A stretch of 64,000 bases of DNA from NCBI GenBank assembly GCA_033557465.1, contig CM066034.1:985157637-985221636 (forward strand), read 5' to 3'. Numbering within the stretch: position 1 is the first letter of the stretch; the number at the start of each line of letters is the position of its first letter. A program made the translations under genes and the position numbers. Below the pieces are notes generated by a model. It saw only the letters and a list, made by a program, of their open reading frames with translations, was not told where the DNA came from and made no database searches. This document shows positions 1 to 10,399 of this stretch, piece after piece. The stretch comes from Ichthyophis bannanicus. Lineage: Eukaryota; Chordata; Amphibia; Gymnophiona; Ichthyophiidae.

Positions 1-21
1 TGCACCAGGTTTCCAGCAGCC

Positions 22-834
22 ATGAGAGGGGCTGAAGTGAGAGAATGTGTGTGCAATCAAGAGAGCTATGAGGTAATCCCTAAGCACTCATCTCAAAGGG
101 CAGGGCCTGATTCAAGACAGCTGCACTGTGTTAGGGAGCAGCACACATTAGGAAAGAATAAGAATAGAGCTTATTCTTCAGATAAGGGCTTCAGGGAGAG
201 CTTCAGCAAAAGCTACCGGAAGAGATACAGAGACAGAGACAGCAACGGCTACAAGCTCAAGCCCCAGTATCACCTGGAGAAGCAGAAGCCAAGCCAAGCA
301 GATAGAGAGAGAAGGAAACTCTCTGGAAGGAAGAGAAGAAAGGCCATTGGAAGGTCTGGGAGATTCCAAGGCAGTACTCATACTGGGAGGTATTCCAAAA
401 GCCAGCAGAGTCCATTGGACTGGATTCAGCCAGAGGAATGGAGTGGCAGAGATAGGAATCACCAGTGGCTACCTGGAAGAGAGAAGACTGCATGTGGAAG
501 GGACTTTCAGACCAAGGCCAGAAGGTATGTGAGAGAAGATCCAGTGTCCAGGGATCAAGATTGGAAGGCTGGACATCAGAATTGGATTACATATTGGCCA
601 GGCTATACAGAGAGGAATAATGATAGCAGGAGAGGCTCAGGTATGAACACTGATCCAGACCCTATCTATAATAGAGAATGGCAGCAAGGGAATAAGCATT
701 CTCATGATAGTGCCTTAATGAAAGACTCATCTGTGCCAATGTATGATATTGACCCTATGATTGTTGATGCAGGGGGAAATACAGCAGATGAAACTATTTA
801 CATGGACTGTTCTTTATCTAAATGCTATTGCTAG
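22..834 (+). CDS. Unrecognised 270-codon ORF, probably not a real gene
   Basis: The frame runs open from an ATG at 22 to a stop at 832-834. The predicted product is rich in Arg, Lys, Gln, Ser, Glu and Asp and has no signal peptide, membrane segment or domain that I recognise. The underlying DNA is purine-rich (many AGA, GAG and AAG codons), and such composition lengthens chance open frames. Two shorter ORFs on the opposite strand overlap the same stretch, which also points to composition. No neighbouring gene supports it. It could be a decayed gag-like or ORF1-like piece of a retroelement, or a terminal exon, but I see no splice or polyadenylation evidence. I do not assign a function. Confidence 0.15.
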   Translation: MRGAEVRECVCNQESYEVIPKHSSQRAGPDSRQLHCVREQHTLGKNKNRAYSSDKGFRESFSKSYRKRYRDRDSNGYKLKPQYHLEKQKPSQADRERRKLSGRKRRKAIGRSGRFQGSTHTGRYSKSQQSPLDWIQPEEWSGRDRNHQWLPGREKTACGRDFQTKARRYVREDPVSRDQDWKAGHQNWITYWPGYTERNNDSRRGSGMNTDPDPIYNREWQQGNKHSHDSALMKDSSVPMYDIDPMIVDAGGNTADETIYMDCSLSKCYC

Positions 835-1375
835 CTGTCTATGAGCAAACACATCAGCCATCACAAAGAAACCTAACTTTGTTCTTTATTTCCACTGCAA
901 ACAGCTCTTAAAGCAGGATTTGGGCTCACACAGTAGCAGCCAGCCAGCTAAAGGCTTTCAGCTGGTCCATTGATAGTAATTAGGGCTGCACCTGATTGTG
1001 TGTGTGAGCAAGGGAGAATCACTGCTGAGATCTGCGTGGAAAATAAGCAGAAGTTAACCTAACCAGCAAAGTTTATTCTTTTCTTTGTGCCTTTGTATTT
1101 GGTAATTACTTGCTAAGAAAACATTAGCTAATTGCCTGACAAGCTGAAGGTTGTTTTCTGGTTTACTTTGTGACTTTTTGTTATCCATTTTAAACACTGC
1201 AAGCAAGTAACCTCATTTATAGTGCTATCAAGCATACATGTGCTGGGTGAATTAAACCCCATCAATAAAAGAAGTATTTTATTGATCTTACCACTTGGTT
1301 TTCACAACTCAAATTATTGTCATCAGCTGTGTTTGGGAGTGAATGAACTACAATACCCACAATACCTTGCAAGAA
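835..1375. other. Unassigned sequence
   Basis: AT-rich non-coding sequence. I see no ORF, terminal repeat or recognisable element. Confidence 0.4.
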
Positions 1376-2450
1376 TCATATGAATATATGCATCGTCAAG
1401 ATTGTGTAAGTTCTCACCCTAGGCAGCCGACTGACAAGTTGTATGCACCGCCCCCATTGTATGCAAATGTATCCATGCATATTCATTAGGGACAGCATGA
1501 AAACCCGAACCGTGTTTGGCCCACCAGGACCGGAACCTCTGCCCTTGAGCAATGGCCAACAGGGGCACAAACACCCACACCCATAGGCTCCACTATCCAA
1601 CGGCTCATGGAGAGTCAGGCTGTTGGGCCCTGCACAGAGCAGCATCTACCAATTCTAGCACCTGCATACCTTAGCAATGCCGTCTTAAACGTGGAAACAC
1701 ATTCCCCATATATCAAAAGGTTTCTATGATTAATGTCAGATAACAAATCCTATGTTAAACACAATTTGTTGACAGAGATTCATCATAGCAACCTTTCTGA
1801 TATCTGTGGAGTGTGTTTCAGTGTTTGTTTCGGACAGTGCTAACCACCCCAGGGAGTGACCCTAACAGTACTGAGTACCATAGCAATGCCTGCACTGTGC
1901 CCAGGACTGGTGTGGCAGCCAGGGCTGCCAACCACCTCTATATTTGCACATTGCTGGCATAGGTGTGGGAGTTTGTGTCTGTCTATCCAGTGTGTTGTGG
2001 CTGCCTAACCCTACACCTTACTGAGCCCACAATGCTTTCACTGTTTTCAGTGTTAGCCTGCCAATGTGCATAATGAGTAGCAAGGTACTATGGGTATGGC
2101 CTGGATAGGGCGGCCTGGGCAGGATGCATCTGCACAGGGCATAGGGCAATGGCTGGGACCTTGTAGTGCCTGACCACCACCTGCACAGACAGGGTGGCCA
2201 CCGCATGTCATGCTGGGAGGTCACTCTCACCCTGACTGAGCAGTGACCATGGCATGGCTAGGTTCTCCCATAGTGCTATACAGTATTTCTCTCAAGTGAT
2301 ATTTATGGGTTCCCTTTTCTGGGGATTAGTCACTGATATGCCTGTGTGATGTGTGTGCTCACATCCAATTTTTGGGTGCACACAGTTTCTCCAGGAACAT
2401 GCAATAGCTAGCAGACTGTCTGCAGTTAGCTTGTGTATGGCTGGAACACT
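1376..2450 (+). repeat. Repeat block A, copy 1
   Basis: This block aligns along nearly its whole length with 4010-5040. Shared landmarks include a GCATATTCATNAGGGACAGC segment, GCATACCTTAGCAATG, CTGTGCCCAGGACTGGTGTG and ATGCATCTGCACAGGGCATA. It has no open reading frame of note and many scattered mismatches and small indels between copies, so the duplication is not recent. Its first ~170 bp resemble half of a palindromic MITE family (compare 28836-29033). It ends where a GTTTACTAAA-type element begins at about 2455. Confidence 0.75.
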
Positions 2451-2454
2451 TTGG

Positions 2455-2830
2455 GGCATGTTTACTAAAAGCTGCACAATTGCGTGCCGCGCAATAGCGC
2501 ACGGAAATGCGGCACTCAAACGCTCAGAAACGCTCTTAAACGCCCCGCACAAGTGCGTGTGGGCCCCGCACAATTGCGCGCTGCACTAACGAGCCCCGCA
2601 CAAGTACCCGGCCCGCAAATGTCCGATAGAGGCGTGGAAAGGCATTCTGAGGGCGGAGGAAGGCTCCCGAGGGGCGGAGAGACGGGGTCAATGGGCGGGG
2701 AAGGGGAGGGGAGAGGCTCCCCGCACATTATCGGGTCCGAATTCACAGGTTAAAAATAGCGCGAGTGAAACACTCGCGGTAGAGGGCATTTAAAGGGAAG
2801 AGAAACCATTTCCGTCAGCAATGTACAGGG
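2455..2830. mobile_element. GTTTACTAAA-type element, CpG-rich copy
   Basis: It starts with GGGGCATGTTTACTAAA, the same terminus seen at 52362 and, inverted, at about 6440. The next ~250 bp are unusually GC- and CpG-rich (GCGCGCC, CCGCACAA and GGGCGG motifs), like the inverted copy near 6300-6420. A short hairpin with 8-bp arms (CGCGAGTG / CACTCGCG) lies at 2760-2778. The far terminus is not clear. The CpG-rich stretch could be read as a CpG island, but the recurrence of its end elsewhere argues for a repeat. Confidence 0.5.
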
Positions 2831-3249
2831 AAACCGGGGAAACCTGCAAAACGTGAGCAGTGTGATACATGTGCACAGAACAAAAGTGCAAATAAAAATA
2901 GAAATAGACCCAAACAAAAATATTACAAATAGGAAGTCAGCTGGGGAACCCTGATATTAATGAGCAACAATAAGAAACACACCCAGGAAAGCTCCAAAAA
3001 AATGAAATGAAGTTTGGAAGGGGCTACGGAGCGGAGACCCTTCCAAAAACCATTTCCTTTTTTCTGAGCCTTCCTGGGAGTGTTTGCTATGGTTGCCCAT
3101 TAATATCACTGGTGCCCAGCTTGGTTATATTATCCCCGGTTTTTGGTGGTCGGTTGAGGGGTTTATTTGCACATTTGTCACCAGACAAGGTGACTGAGCC
3201 CACAGTACAAATGTGCAGAGCAGGGCTTCTGACTCTTTTGGTCAGGTTT
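2831..3249. other. Unassigned sequence with an 11-bp inverted repeat
   Basis: Mostly featureless. TGCACATTTGT at 3168-3178 is perfectly inverted at 3207-3217, which could form a stem with a 28-nt loop. I recognise no gene. Confidence 0.5.
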
Positions 3250-3565
3250 CCCACCCCCAGGGACTGCACTATCACTGTGGCCACAGTGTGGTGCAGCAGA
3301 CAGAGACAGTACCTCTAGGACCAGAGAGTCACAGGTTCAAATCCAAGCTGGGGCTCCTGCCAACCCAGTCCCCATATTTTACCCACCACCAAACAGAGAT
3401 AGTAAAGACACTCCTTTATTGCAGAGAACATAAGCATGGTTCACACACCCATTTTGTACCCAACACCGCACACAACACCATAACAATGGGCATTACCGAC
3501 AGCCGAGTCCCCCAAATGCAGTCCCGGAGTGCCACAACTCAATCAGGTCATATGCTTTTCCAAGA
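3250..3565 (+). repeat. Repeat block B, copy 1, with a tRNA-like head
   Basis: It is homologous to 3718-4008. A box-A-like GTGGTGCAGCAGACAG near 3289 and a box-B-like GGTTCAAATCC near 3333 are spaced as in tRNA-derived SINE heads. It then runs through TCCTTTATTG and CATTACC landmarks shared with copy 2 and ends in AAATGCAGTCC, the left end of the palindromic MITE that is complete in copy 2. Confidence 0.65.
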
Positions 3566-3717
3566 TACGGACATGCCAGCATGTTGGCGGAAGGGTACAG
3601 GTGGTGGAGGGGGCAGTGGCTGCTAGCCACAGAAGACAGTGGCCGAGCCATGTGCAGGCTGGCACGTCCACTGCAACATAGGCCCTGTCGGATGTACAGT
3701 CATGGACTTCCCAGGGA

Positions 3718-4008
3718 ATTCAGCACATCTGTGGCAACACAGTGGTGCAGTGCACACAGACAGTGTGTGCAAGAACAAAAGGTCACAGGTTCAAAGCCCA
3801 GCTGGGGCTACTGCCAATCCTGTCCACATATTTTCCCCACAACTAAACCATGTTAGTAAGGGCAATCCTTTATTGCTGGGGACATACGCATTGGTCATAC
3901 GCCTATCTTTTATACCACCAGGCACAGACACCATGACCAGGGGCATTACCTAGAGCAGAGTCTCACAAATGCAGTCCTGGAGGACCACACACCATTCAGG
4001 TTCCATGC
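3718..4008 (+). repeat. Repeat block B, copy 2, with a tRNA-like head
   Basis: Partner of 3250-3565. The tRNA-like head keeps AGTGGTGCAGTG and GGTTCAAAGCC. Here B runs directly into block A copy 2, so B-A is probably the ancestral order. An ~150-bp stretch between the two B copies (3566-3717) has no partner that I can see. Confidence 0.65.
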
Positions 4009-5040
4009 TGCCACTCATACAAATAACTGTGCTGTATATCTATGCACCACCCCCATGGCATGTAGATGTAGCTCATGCATATTCATGAGGGACAGCAGGA
4101 GACACCAAACAGTGTATTGCAAACCGGGACTGGATTTGGGAACCTCTGCCATACAGCAGCAGCCAACAGGGGCAGACACACCCACACCCACAGGCCCCAT
4201 TGGCCAATGCCTCCTGGAGAGGCAGGACATTGGGCCCTGCGTGCATCTCCCAATACCAGCACTTGCATACCTTAGCAATGTCACCCTACACCTGGGTATA
4301 TGGTACACAGCTCTCAAACGTTTGCTATGAGTACTGGCAGATAGATATCCCTACATTACGCACAGTCTGCTCTTTGAGCCCCATCATAACAATCTATCTG
4401 ATGTCTGTGGTGTGTGCCTCAGGTCTGGTCCCTGACAGTGTTTACCACCCTGGGGAGTGACCCCCAACAGTATTGCATACCATATCCATGCCTGTACTGT
4501 GCCCAGGACTGGTGTGGTGGGCAAGGATGCTAAACCCCTCTTTAGTAGCACAATGCTGGCATACGTGTGGGAGTGTGTGTCTGTCTATACAGTGTGTGTT
4601 GGCTGCAAATACTGTCCACAGCCCACACTGCCAGCACTGTTGCCAGTATTGGCCTGATGATGTGCATAATGAGCAGCAAGGTACCATGGGTATAGCTCAG
4701 ACAGGGTGGGCTGGCCAGGATGCATCTGCACAGGGCATAGGGCACTGGCAGGGACATTGTAGTGGCCGTCCACCACCTACACAGACAGGGTGACCTCTGT
4801 ATGTGCTGCTGGGCTTTCACTCCACCCTGACTGTGCAGTGACGGCAGCATGGCTAGGCACCCCCATAGCGCTTCATAGCATTTCCCTCATGTGATATATA
4901 TGGGTTACTTGTTGGGGCCTAGTCACTGATGTATCTGCTTGTGTGTGCTGCCATCCCAGTTATGGGTGCATGCATTTCCAGCAGGACTAACCAGCAGACT
5001 GTTCACAGCTGGTTTGTGCCGTGATGGAGTGCCTTGCAGG
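4009..5040 (+). repeat. Repeat block A, copy 2
   Basis: Homologous to 1376-2450. The several ORFs of 60-106 codons on both strands are short and not conserved between copies, so I treat the block as non-coding. Confidence 0.75.
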
Positions 5041-5290
5041 GTGCAGTGGCTGATGGCTTGATGCAGGGGAATATCAGATAGTGGTGGGGTGCATCTTAGC
5101 ATATCCAGGCCTACTGTCTGTCTGATATTGTGTTATGGGTGTGTGTGGGGCTGCTTGGACTGTGCTGTAGGGTGTCTGTTCCCCAACAGGATGGGGGTTG
5201 ATGGTCCACTCTACTGCCATCATTGCAGGAGGTGGGGTGTATAATGGGGATCTGTTGATGGGGGGGGGGGTTCCCCCTGACTGAGAGAGA
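5041..5290 (+). repeat. Repeat block C, copy 1
   Basis: Aligns with 6445-6735. Shared landmarks are TCCAGGCCTACTGT, a GTAGGGTG-C-TATTCCCCA-type segment, GGGGTTGATGGTCC and CTCTACTGCCA. It contains an 11-base G run at 5260-5270. Confidence 0.7.
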
Positions 5291-5830
5291 CAGACAGAGA
5301 TATCCAAGGTCTTCCTGCAGAAACTACCTATCTCACAGATTACAACTGTTTTGGAGCTCTGCCATGGCCTCTCTCAGCCATGGAAGGTGCTGTGGACCTG
5401 GTCCAGGGCGCCTCATCGCACACTCAGGGTGAGCACAGTTCCTGCACAATGTGACTGTGTGTAGCTACTCTGTGCCAGTTAAACACCCGGTCAGTACCCC
5501 CTACCAGGCCAAGGTGCTGTGTGGGTGCACACGGACACGTCCCCCTACCAGGCCGGGGAGCTGTTGGGGTGCATTCCCCATCTTGTGTTCATCTGTGGAC
5601 AGCTGATTTGCATGTGCAGTGCATCATGGGTATGGGTGGCCTATCCCTATCCTGGTTACCACAGCAGACTGTCTGTGTGGTGACATGCAGGCTCTCTTCA
5701 GCCAGCCAGGGGCTTGCTGGCAGCTATATAGCTGTAGCCCAATGGTTACTTCACTGCTTGTGGAGCCAGAGGTAATGGGTTCAAACCCACAGTGGGGTTA
5801 TTTGATAGGGTTGTCCAAAGCATTTTTATA
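5291..5830 (+). repeat. Repeat block D, copy 1, with a tRNA-like segment
   Basis: Aligns with 7375-7890. Shared landmarks are GTAGCTACTCTGTGCCAGT, CCCCTACCAGGCC and CTGATTTGCATGTGCAGTGC. Near the end, TAGCCCAATGGTTACTTCAC followed by GGGTTCAAACCC (about 5736-5790) looks like a tRNA-derived SINE head. Confidence 0.7.
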
Positions 5831-5839
5831 ATTTAATGT

Positions 5840-6445
5840 ACATATGTTGCTGCCATCAAACACACCCTCAGTGTACTGTACCCATAAGGTGCCTCTGAGG
5901 GTGCTTTATAGGGCACCCTATAGGGCACCTTATGGTTGCCGTCCATATAAGGTGCACTATACATTATCCTGTGACGCAACATATATGGTGCCCTATAGGG
6001 GACATTCTAGGGTGCCTTTGTGGACAGTGAACCTTAACATGTGCCTTATGGGCCGCCTTATGTTAACACGCTTTGTGAGTGCGTTTGCTAGTAGTGATAA
6101 CTGTGATAAAAATAAATTGCCCCCTACAGCACTCATCCCCATAATATGTAATACCTAAATGAGTCTACCTCATTGGGCACTGTGGGGGATTGAACCCCTG
6201 ATCCCTGCACCATTGGTCAGTGTCTTCACTGTTGTACTACGGCTCTGTTCCTTTATGTGCCCAGCAGCGCACCACTTAGCCTTCCCACGCACTACTGTGC
6301 ACCGCACAGTTGCGCGCCGCGCACAAGTGCGGTCGCTGCTTTCTCCCGTTTTTTTTCTTTTTCCTGCCTGAACCGCCCACTCCTTATATGGCACAGGCAC
6401 ACTACCGCGGCCCCGCACGTTAGGAATGTTTAGTAAACAGACCCC
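5840..6445 (-). mobile_element. GTTTACTAAAC-type element carrying a GGTGCC minisatellite
   Basis: Read on the minus strand it starts near 6440 with GGGGTCTGTTTACTAAAC, then CCGCGGTA, then CCATATAAGGAGTGGGCGG. The same three landmarks occur in the same order at 52362-52445. A tRNA-like minus-strand head (GGGGTTCAATCCCC near 6190-6205) follows. The distal part (5880-6060) is a degenerate array built on ATAAGGTGCC / GGGCACCTTAT. Both copies of the family therefore pair this terminus with a GGTGCC array. It separates repeat blocks D1 and C2. Confidence 0.55.
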
Positions 6446-6735
6446 TTTGTAGTGTGCAGCTGGTGGAGACTGACTGTGCCCTGTGCTGGTGAATGCCAGA
6501 TGGTGGTGGTGGGGGGGTAGCTGAGCTTTTCCAGGCCTACTGTGTGTCTGCCATTGCCTTATGTGATGTGTACAGATCTGCATTGATTGCCCTGTAGGGT
6601 GCCTATTCCCCAGCAGAACTGGGGTTGATGGTCCCCTCTACTGCCACCATTGCAGAGATGTAGAATGTGGATCTGTTGGTGGGAGATCCTGTCCCCCACC
6701 CTGACCCACAGTGGGTGGGTTGGGTCCAAACACCA
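6446..6735 (+). repeat. Repeat block C, copy 2
   Basis: Partner of 5041-5290. It is separated from its D block by an L2-like LINE end. Confidence 0.7.
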
Positions 6736-6772
6736 TCCTTCACTTTTAGCATGTGACCATGGCAACCACACA

Positions 6773-7335
6773 GGATTTTTTTATTTTTTTTTATTTGATG
6801 TTTCTTTTATACCGCGCTATTTGCAATCAGTGCAGTTTACATATAACATTTGTCCAGTGCAGGCAAGACTGCAAAGTATTTACATTTCAACAGGGTTCTT
6901 TAAACAGGGATAACATGGTAAACTATGTACACTTTGCTGTTTTAGGCAGTCTTATCTACAGGGTTACATTGGAACTATATACATCAAACCTGACTGTTGT
7001 TAGTTTGACATGTGACTATGGACATTCCATCTGACAGGATGAATTGTCTGTGCTGGGGGTGCTGACCTGGGGCATGATTGTGACTGGGTGTGGGGAGGTA
7101 TCTGGATCAGCATAGTGCTGGAGAAATAGGTGATGCTTCAGTGCCTTTCGGAACTGGGAATGGTCACTGATGGTTCGGATGGCCATTGGCAGGGCATTCC
7201 AACAGGAGGGCGCATAGAAGGCAAAGGCTCTGCTTCTCGTAGATTGAGAGCATTTCGTGATCACCTTCGGGAGTAAGAGAGTATTGGTGGCACTTGATCT
7301 CCTTATTCTGTTAGGGGGAGTGATCATAACTAGGT
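6773..7335 (-). mobile_element. L2-like LINE, 3' end
   Basis: The minus-strand 3' end is at the T-rich run near 6776. The frame 7016-7327 encodes the C-terminus of an L2/CR1-type RT protein, with the characteristic SCWNALPMAIRTISDHSQF block followed by a basic RKALKHHLF segment. The 3' UTR has a GTAAACTGC motif near 6830 that recurs in the LINE tails at 17.9, 20.7 and 22.2 kb. The copy is strongly 5'-truncated: no RT catalytic motif is present. It is inserted between repeat blocks C2 and D2. The closest relative in the window is the element at 22150-23760. Confidence 0.75.
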
Positions 7336-7374
7336 CAGTGATTGTGGATATGCACTATTCTGGGTGCATCACAG

Positions 7375-7890
7375 TCCACAAGGGCTAGCCTTGACTGGGA
7401 AATACAGATGGACACAGGTGTATGCTAGGGGTGTCTGCAAGAACTAACTATCACACACTAGCACTGATGAGGACCTGCAGCAAAGTCTATCTCAGCCATG
7501 CCATGTGCTGCGGACCTGGTGGTGGGCGCCCCACCTCACCCTCAGGGTGAGCAGAGGAACTGCATAATGTCACGGTCTGTAGCTACTCTGTGCCAGTAAC
7601 ACACACAGTCAGTTCCCCCTACCAGGCCGGGGTGCTATAGAAGTGCATACCCCATCTTGTGATCAGATGTAGGCTGCTGATCTGCATGTGCAGTGCATCA
7701 TGGGTACAGGTGGGTTTACCCTATCCTGGTAACCACAGCAGACAGTTTGTGTGGCGACCTGCAGTCTTTCTGTAGCCAGCCAGCAGTGGGTTAGGCACTA
7801 TAGAGATGTAGCCCACTGGTTACTTCAATGACTGAAAAGGCAGAGATCATGGGTTTGATGCCACAGTGGTGTTATTTAATAAGGCTGTCT
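7375..7890 (+). repeat. Repeat block D, copy 2, with a tRNA-like segment
   Basis: Partner of 5291-5830. The tRNA-like segment is again present (TAGCCCACTGGTTACTTCAA) but its box B has decayed to GGGTTTGATGCC. Confidence 0.7.
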
Positions 7891-7997
7891 GAGGTGTTTC
7901 CTTTTAATTTAAATCAGTGTGTTTTGAGCTGTTTGTTCTGGTGGTCTGTGTGTAGGTTAACTCCCTTTTGGGTTGAATTAAACTAGATTAATATTTG

Positions 7998-8174
7998 TGA
8001 TATCATATCTTGTTGCTAATCTTCTTCCACTACAACTCCAACGCTAACAGCGTTTCATGCTGTGTGCTTCAGGGAGTTTTTACTTTGGATTGATGTGGAA
8101 CCAAACTTCCTCCGGGATCAGACTATGGTGTTGGAGTTGGAGTGGAAGAAGATTGGCAACAAGATATGATATCA
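7998..8174. mobile_element. MITE-like element with 45-bp inverted arms
   Basis: The left arm 7998-8042 (starting TGATATCATATCTTGTTGC) is the inverted complement of the right arm 8130-8174 at 43 of 45 positions. The 87-nt centre has no coding potential. Termini this long and similar indicate a foldback or MITE-type element. I cannot assign a superfamily: the flanks show no clear TSD beyond a possible short AT-rich one. Confidence 0.7.
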
Positions 8175-8199
8175 TAATTGGCAATAGCATAAGATATTG

Positions 8200-8400
8200 A
8201 GGGAGGAGTGGCCTAGTGGTTGGGGCAAGTTACCTCAGGCCAGAAGGCCAGGGGTTCAAATCCCACTAGAGGACAGCAACCTTGGGCCGGAAGGACTGGG
8301 GTTTCTAGTCCCACAGGTGTTCCTTGTGGTCTTGGGCAAGCCACTTAACCCTCTGTTGCCCATGTTCCCTGTAAATAGTTACACAAAGCCTTAACAGAAA
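8200..8400 (+). mobile_element. tRNA-derived SINE (family B)
   Basis: The head has a box-A-like GTGGCCTAGTGGTTGG at 8208-8223 and box B GGTTCAAATCC at 8253-8263. The body contains GGTCTTGGGCAAGCCACTT, a motif typical of MIR-like or CORE-like SINE bodies. The same family occurs inverted at 33268-33600, where a longer 3' part is present, so this copy is 3'-truncated. Confidence 0.85.
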
Positions 8401-8424
8401 GGAAAGAATGGGAAGGTCAAGATC

Positions 8425-8900
8425 ACAGGCACATTATGGGAGTTGTTTTGGCAGCCCTATTCATGCTTTGGATGTCCAAAAACAGGCATAGAGATATCGC
8501 CAGAGCCATTTTAGAAGCCAAGTCTGTAGACATCCCAGTCTGAATGGGGGGGGGGGGCATTCCCAGGAACCTGGATGTCCCCACTTGATTTCAGAAATGT
8601 CCAAGAGCTTGTTTTGGCTGAAAAAACATTCAGAGAGTGTAGAGAAGATATTACTCCATCATTCCCAGTACTCAGCACAATTTCAATGATAGCAACAGTG
8701 GGATTTGAACCCTGGCTTCCACTGTTCTAGCCCTCTGCGCTAACCATTAAGATATTCCTAGACATCCAGGTTCTGAAATACTATTTTGGGGTTTCTATGT
8801 AGACGCCCTCGCAGTCAACCATATCAGGCACATCCAGGTGCAGACATGATTTCACAACGTGGACGGGCCTGCCTTTTTCCAGCTATTCTGGCTTAGGCGT
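8425..8900 (-). mobile_element. tRNA-headed repeat (family C)
   Basis: On the minus strand a head with GGTTAGCGCAGAGGGC and GGGTTCAAATCCCACTG lies near 8695-8750. The rest (CCATTTTAGAAGCC, GACATCC, a G run and a TTGTTTTGGCTGAAA segment) is shared with 10080-10390 and partly with 59695-59995. A 12-base G run lies at 8546-8557. Three copies define the family here. Confidence 0.65.
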
Positions 8901-9255
8901 ACTAGATTGCACATGGATGTCCTTTCTAAAATTCCCCTCCATGTGAATAGATCACCACTGTGCTGCTCTCACAAACTAACATCCTTGCACCGCATACCCA
9001 TATCCTCCATACACTCTCCCCCCCCCCAAAAGAAAACACACCACAAACATCCATATGCCAAATAGAGCAATCATATCTGGAACCCATAACTACGCATTTC
9101 AAGAAAATCTAAAAAGAATCTGAAAGCCCATGGACCCAAGAGGTCAAATAGGCCATAAGGAAACATAAGTCAATCTGCATAATGATGTAGGGCTAAGGAT
9201 CCACAAATACTGAAAAGACCTCACTCAGTTAATCAGATCCACTGGGCTCTCAATT

Positions 9256-9930
9256 TTACTGAGAGACTTCTCCAAATCTACTGGTTCTGCCAATGATTTT
9301 GTGGTGGTATTGAGTCACTTTCATGCAGGCAGGGGCAAAAAGGCTATACTGAGCACCCATAGCACAAAACCTGGGCCCTAGACCCCAACTCCCCCCCCCC
9401 CCCCCCCACACACACACTTCCTCTTGTCTGCTACTGCTTTTGTGAAGTACCGGGAGAAATAAATGCATTTCGCTTCCCACATCACTTGAAATGACTGTTG
9501 GGCCTTAGATAAGATTTCCAGCACTTGTGGGTGATTCAGTACTTTGATCAAGAAAGGCCATGGTGTCAGATCGCTAGGATTTATTGCATCAAAACCCCAT
9601 GAGTGAACTGCACAATACTTGGGAGCCACTTAACGAAGATGGGAAATCCAAATATTATTTTGGCAGTTATTATTACTCGTGTCCTCAACCTCTACTCTCA
9701 GCATAAGGGCCATTTTCATTTTCTTCTCCATGCTTGTAGCCTTGTCAATGAGGTCACTCGTGCAGGTGTTTAATTCCGCCAATCTTACCGAGAACGCAGA
9801 GATTATATTATGCGCCATAGAAAGCTCCATTTTAATATTCTTGACCGCCATGCCTTTCGCAACAAGCATGTTTGTAATTTCCTGCAACTGCGCCATAATG
9901 GGCTCTGATGTCTTCTCTTCTAGGCTCTGG
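9256..9930 (-). pseudogene. Decayed L1/Tx1-like ORF1 fragment
   Basis: Two minus-strand frames, 9630-9896 and 9378-9629, follow each other and together resemble an L1-type ORF1 protein. The first is an alpha-helical, coiled-coil-like stretch (SVRLAELNTCTSDLIDKATS) ending in a NNNCQNNIWI segment, the position where L1 ORF1 has its conserved RRNNIR-type motif before the RRM. The second has PFLIKVLNHPQVLEILSKA and YFSRYFTKAVADKRK, resembling the conserved C-terminal domain (KFLNYxxxxxIL, IxFFxDYS..xxxKRR). A frame change between the two parts and a 17-base C run at 9391-9407 show it is dead. ORF1 proteins bind RNA and act as nucleic-acid chaperones in the retrotransposition particle. It is a different, more diverged family than the ORF1 at 14.0-15.3 kb. 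Confidence 0.6.
9391..9418. repeat. Poly-C tract followed by (AC)n
   Basis: Seventeen consecutive C residues run into a short CA dinucleotide repeat. It is the longest homopolymer G/C run in the window. Confidence 0.95.
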
Positions 9931-10079
9931 TGACATGGTTTTATAGGAGTAGGGGGTCAGCTTTTGATCTCTTCACACTGGCATCTACTATCAATACAAC
10001 TCCTAATTATGCACCAGAGGAACTGAGACAATTAGGCAAATAAAAATTTAAGTAACATGCACTCTGGCCCCCCCAAAAT

Positions 10080-10390
10080 GATATAAAAGTATAGGGGGTC
10101 ATTTCAGAAGTCCTATTCATGCCTTGGATGTCAGAAAACATCCAAAGCACAAAGGCTGTCTTCAGGGCCATTTTAGAAGCCAGCTGTAGGGACATCCTAA
10201 TCTGAATGGTGGGGGGTGGGGGGCATGGAGGAGGAGGCATGGCAACATTCCCGGGAACCTGGAGGCCTGGTTAGGGCATTCCTAGGGACCAGGACATCCC
10301 TGCCTAATCACAGAAATATGATGGACATCCAGCCTCACATCTAACTTTAGATGTGTGTGCTTGTTTTAGCCGAAACTAGAAAAAATGAAA
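10080..10390 (-). mobile_element. Family C repeat, headless copy
   Basis: Shares CCTATTCATGC-TTGGATGTC, GGGCCATTTTAGAAGCC, GACATCC-AATCTGAATGG and CTTGTTTTAGCCGAAA with 8425-8640. The tRNA-like head is missing. Confidence 0.6.
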
Positions 10391-10399
10391 CTCCACATA

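Noticed and set aside
3286..8263. tRNA genes suggested by box A and box B motifs at 3289, 5736, 7803 and 8208
   Set aside because: They lack a full cloverleaf and run into repeat bodies. They recur as SINE or repeat heads.
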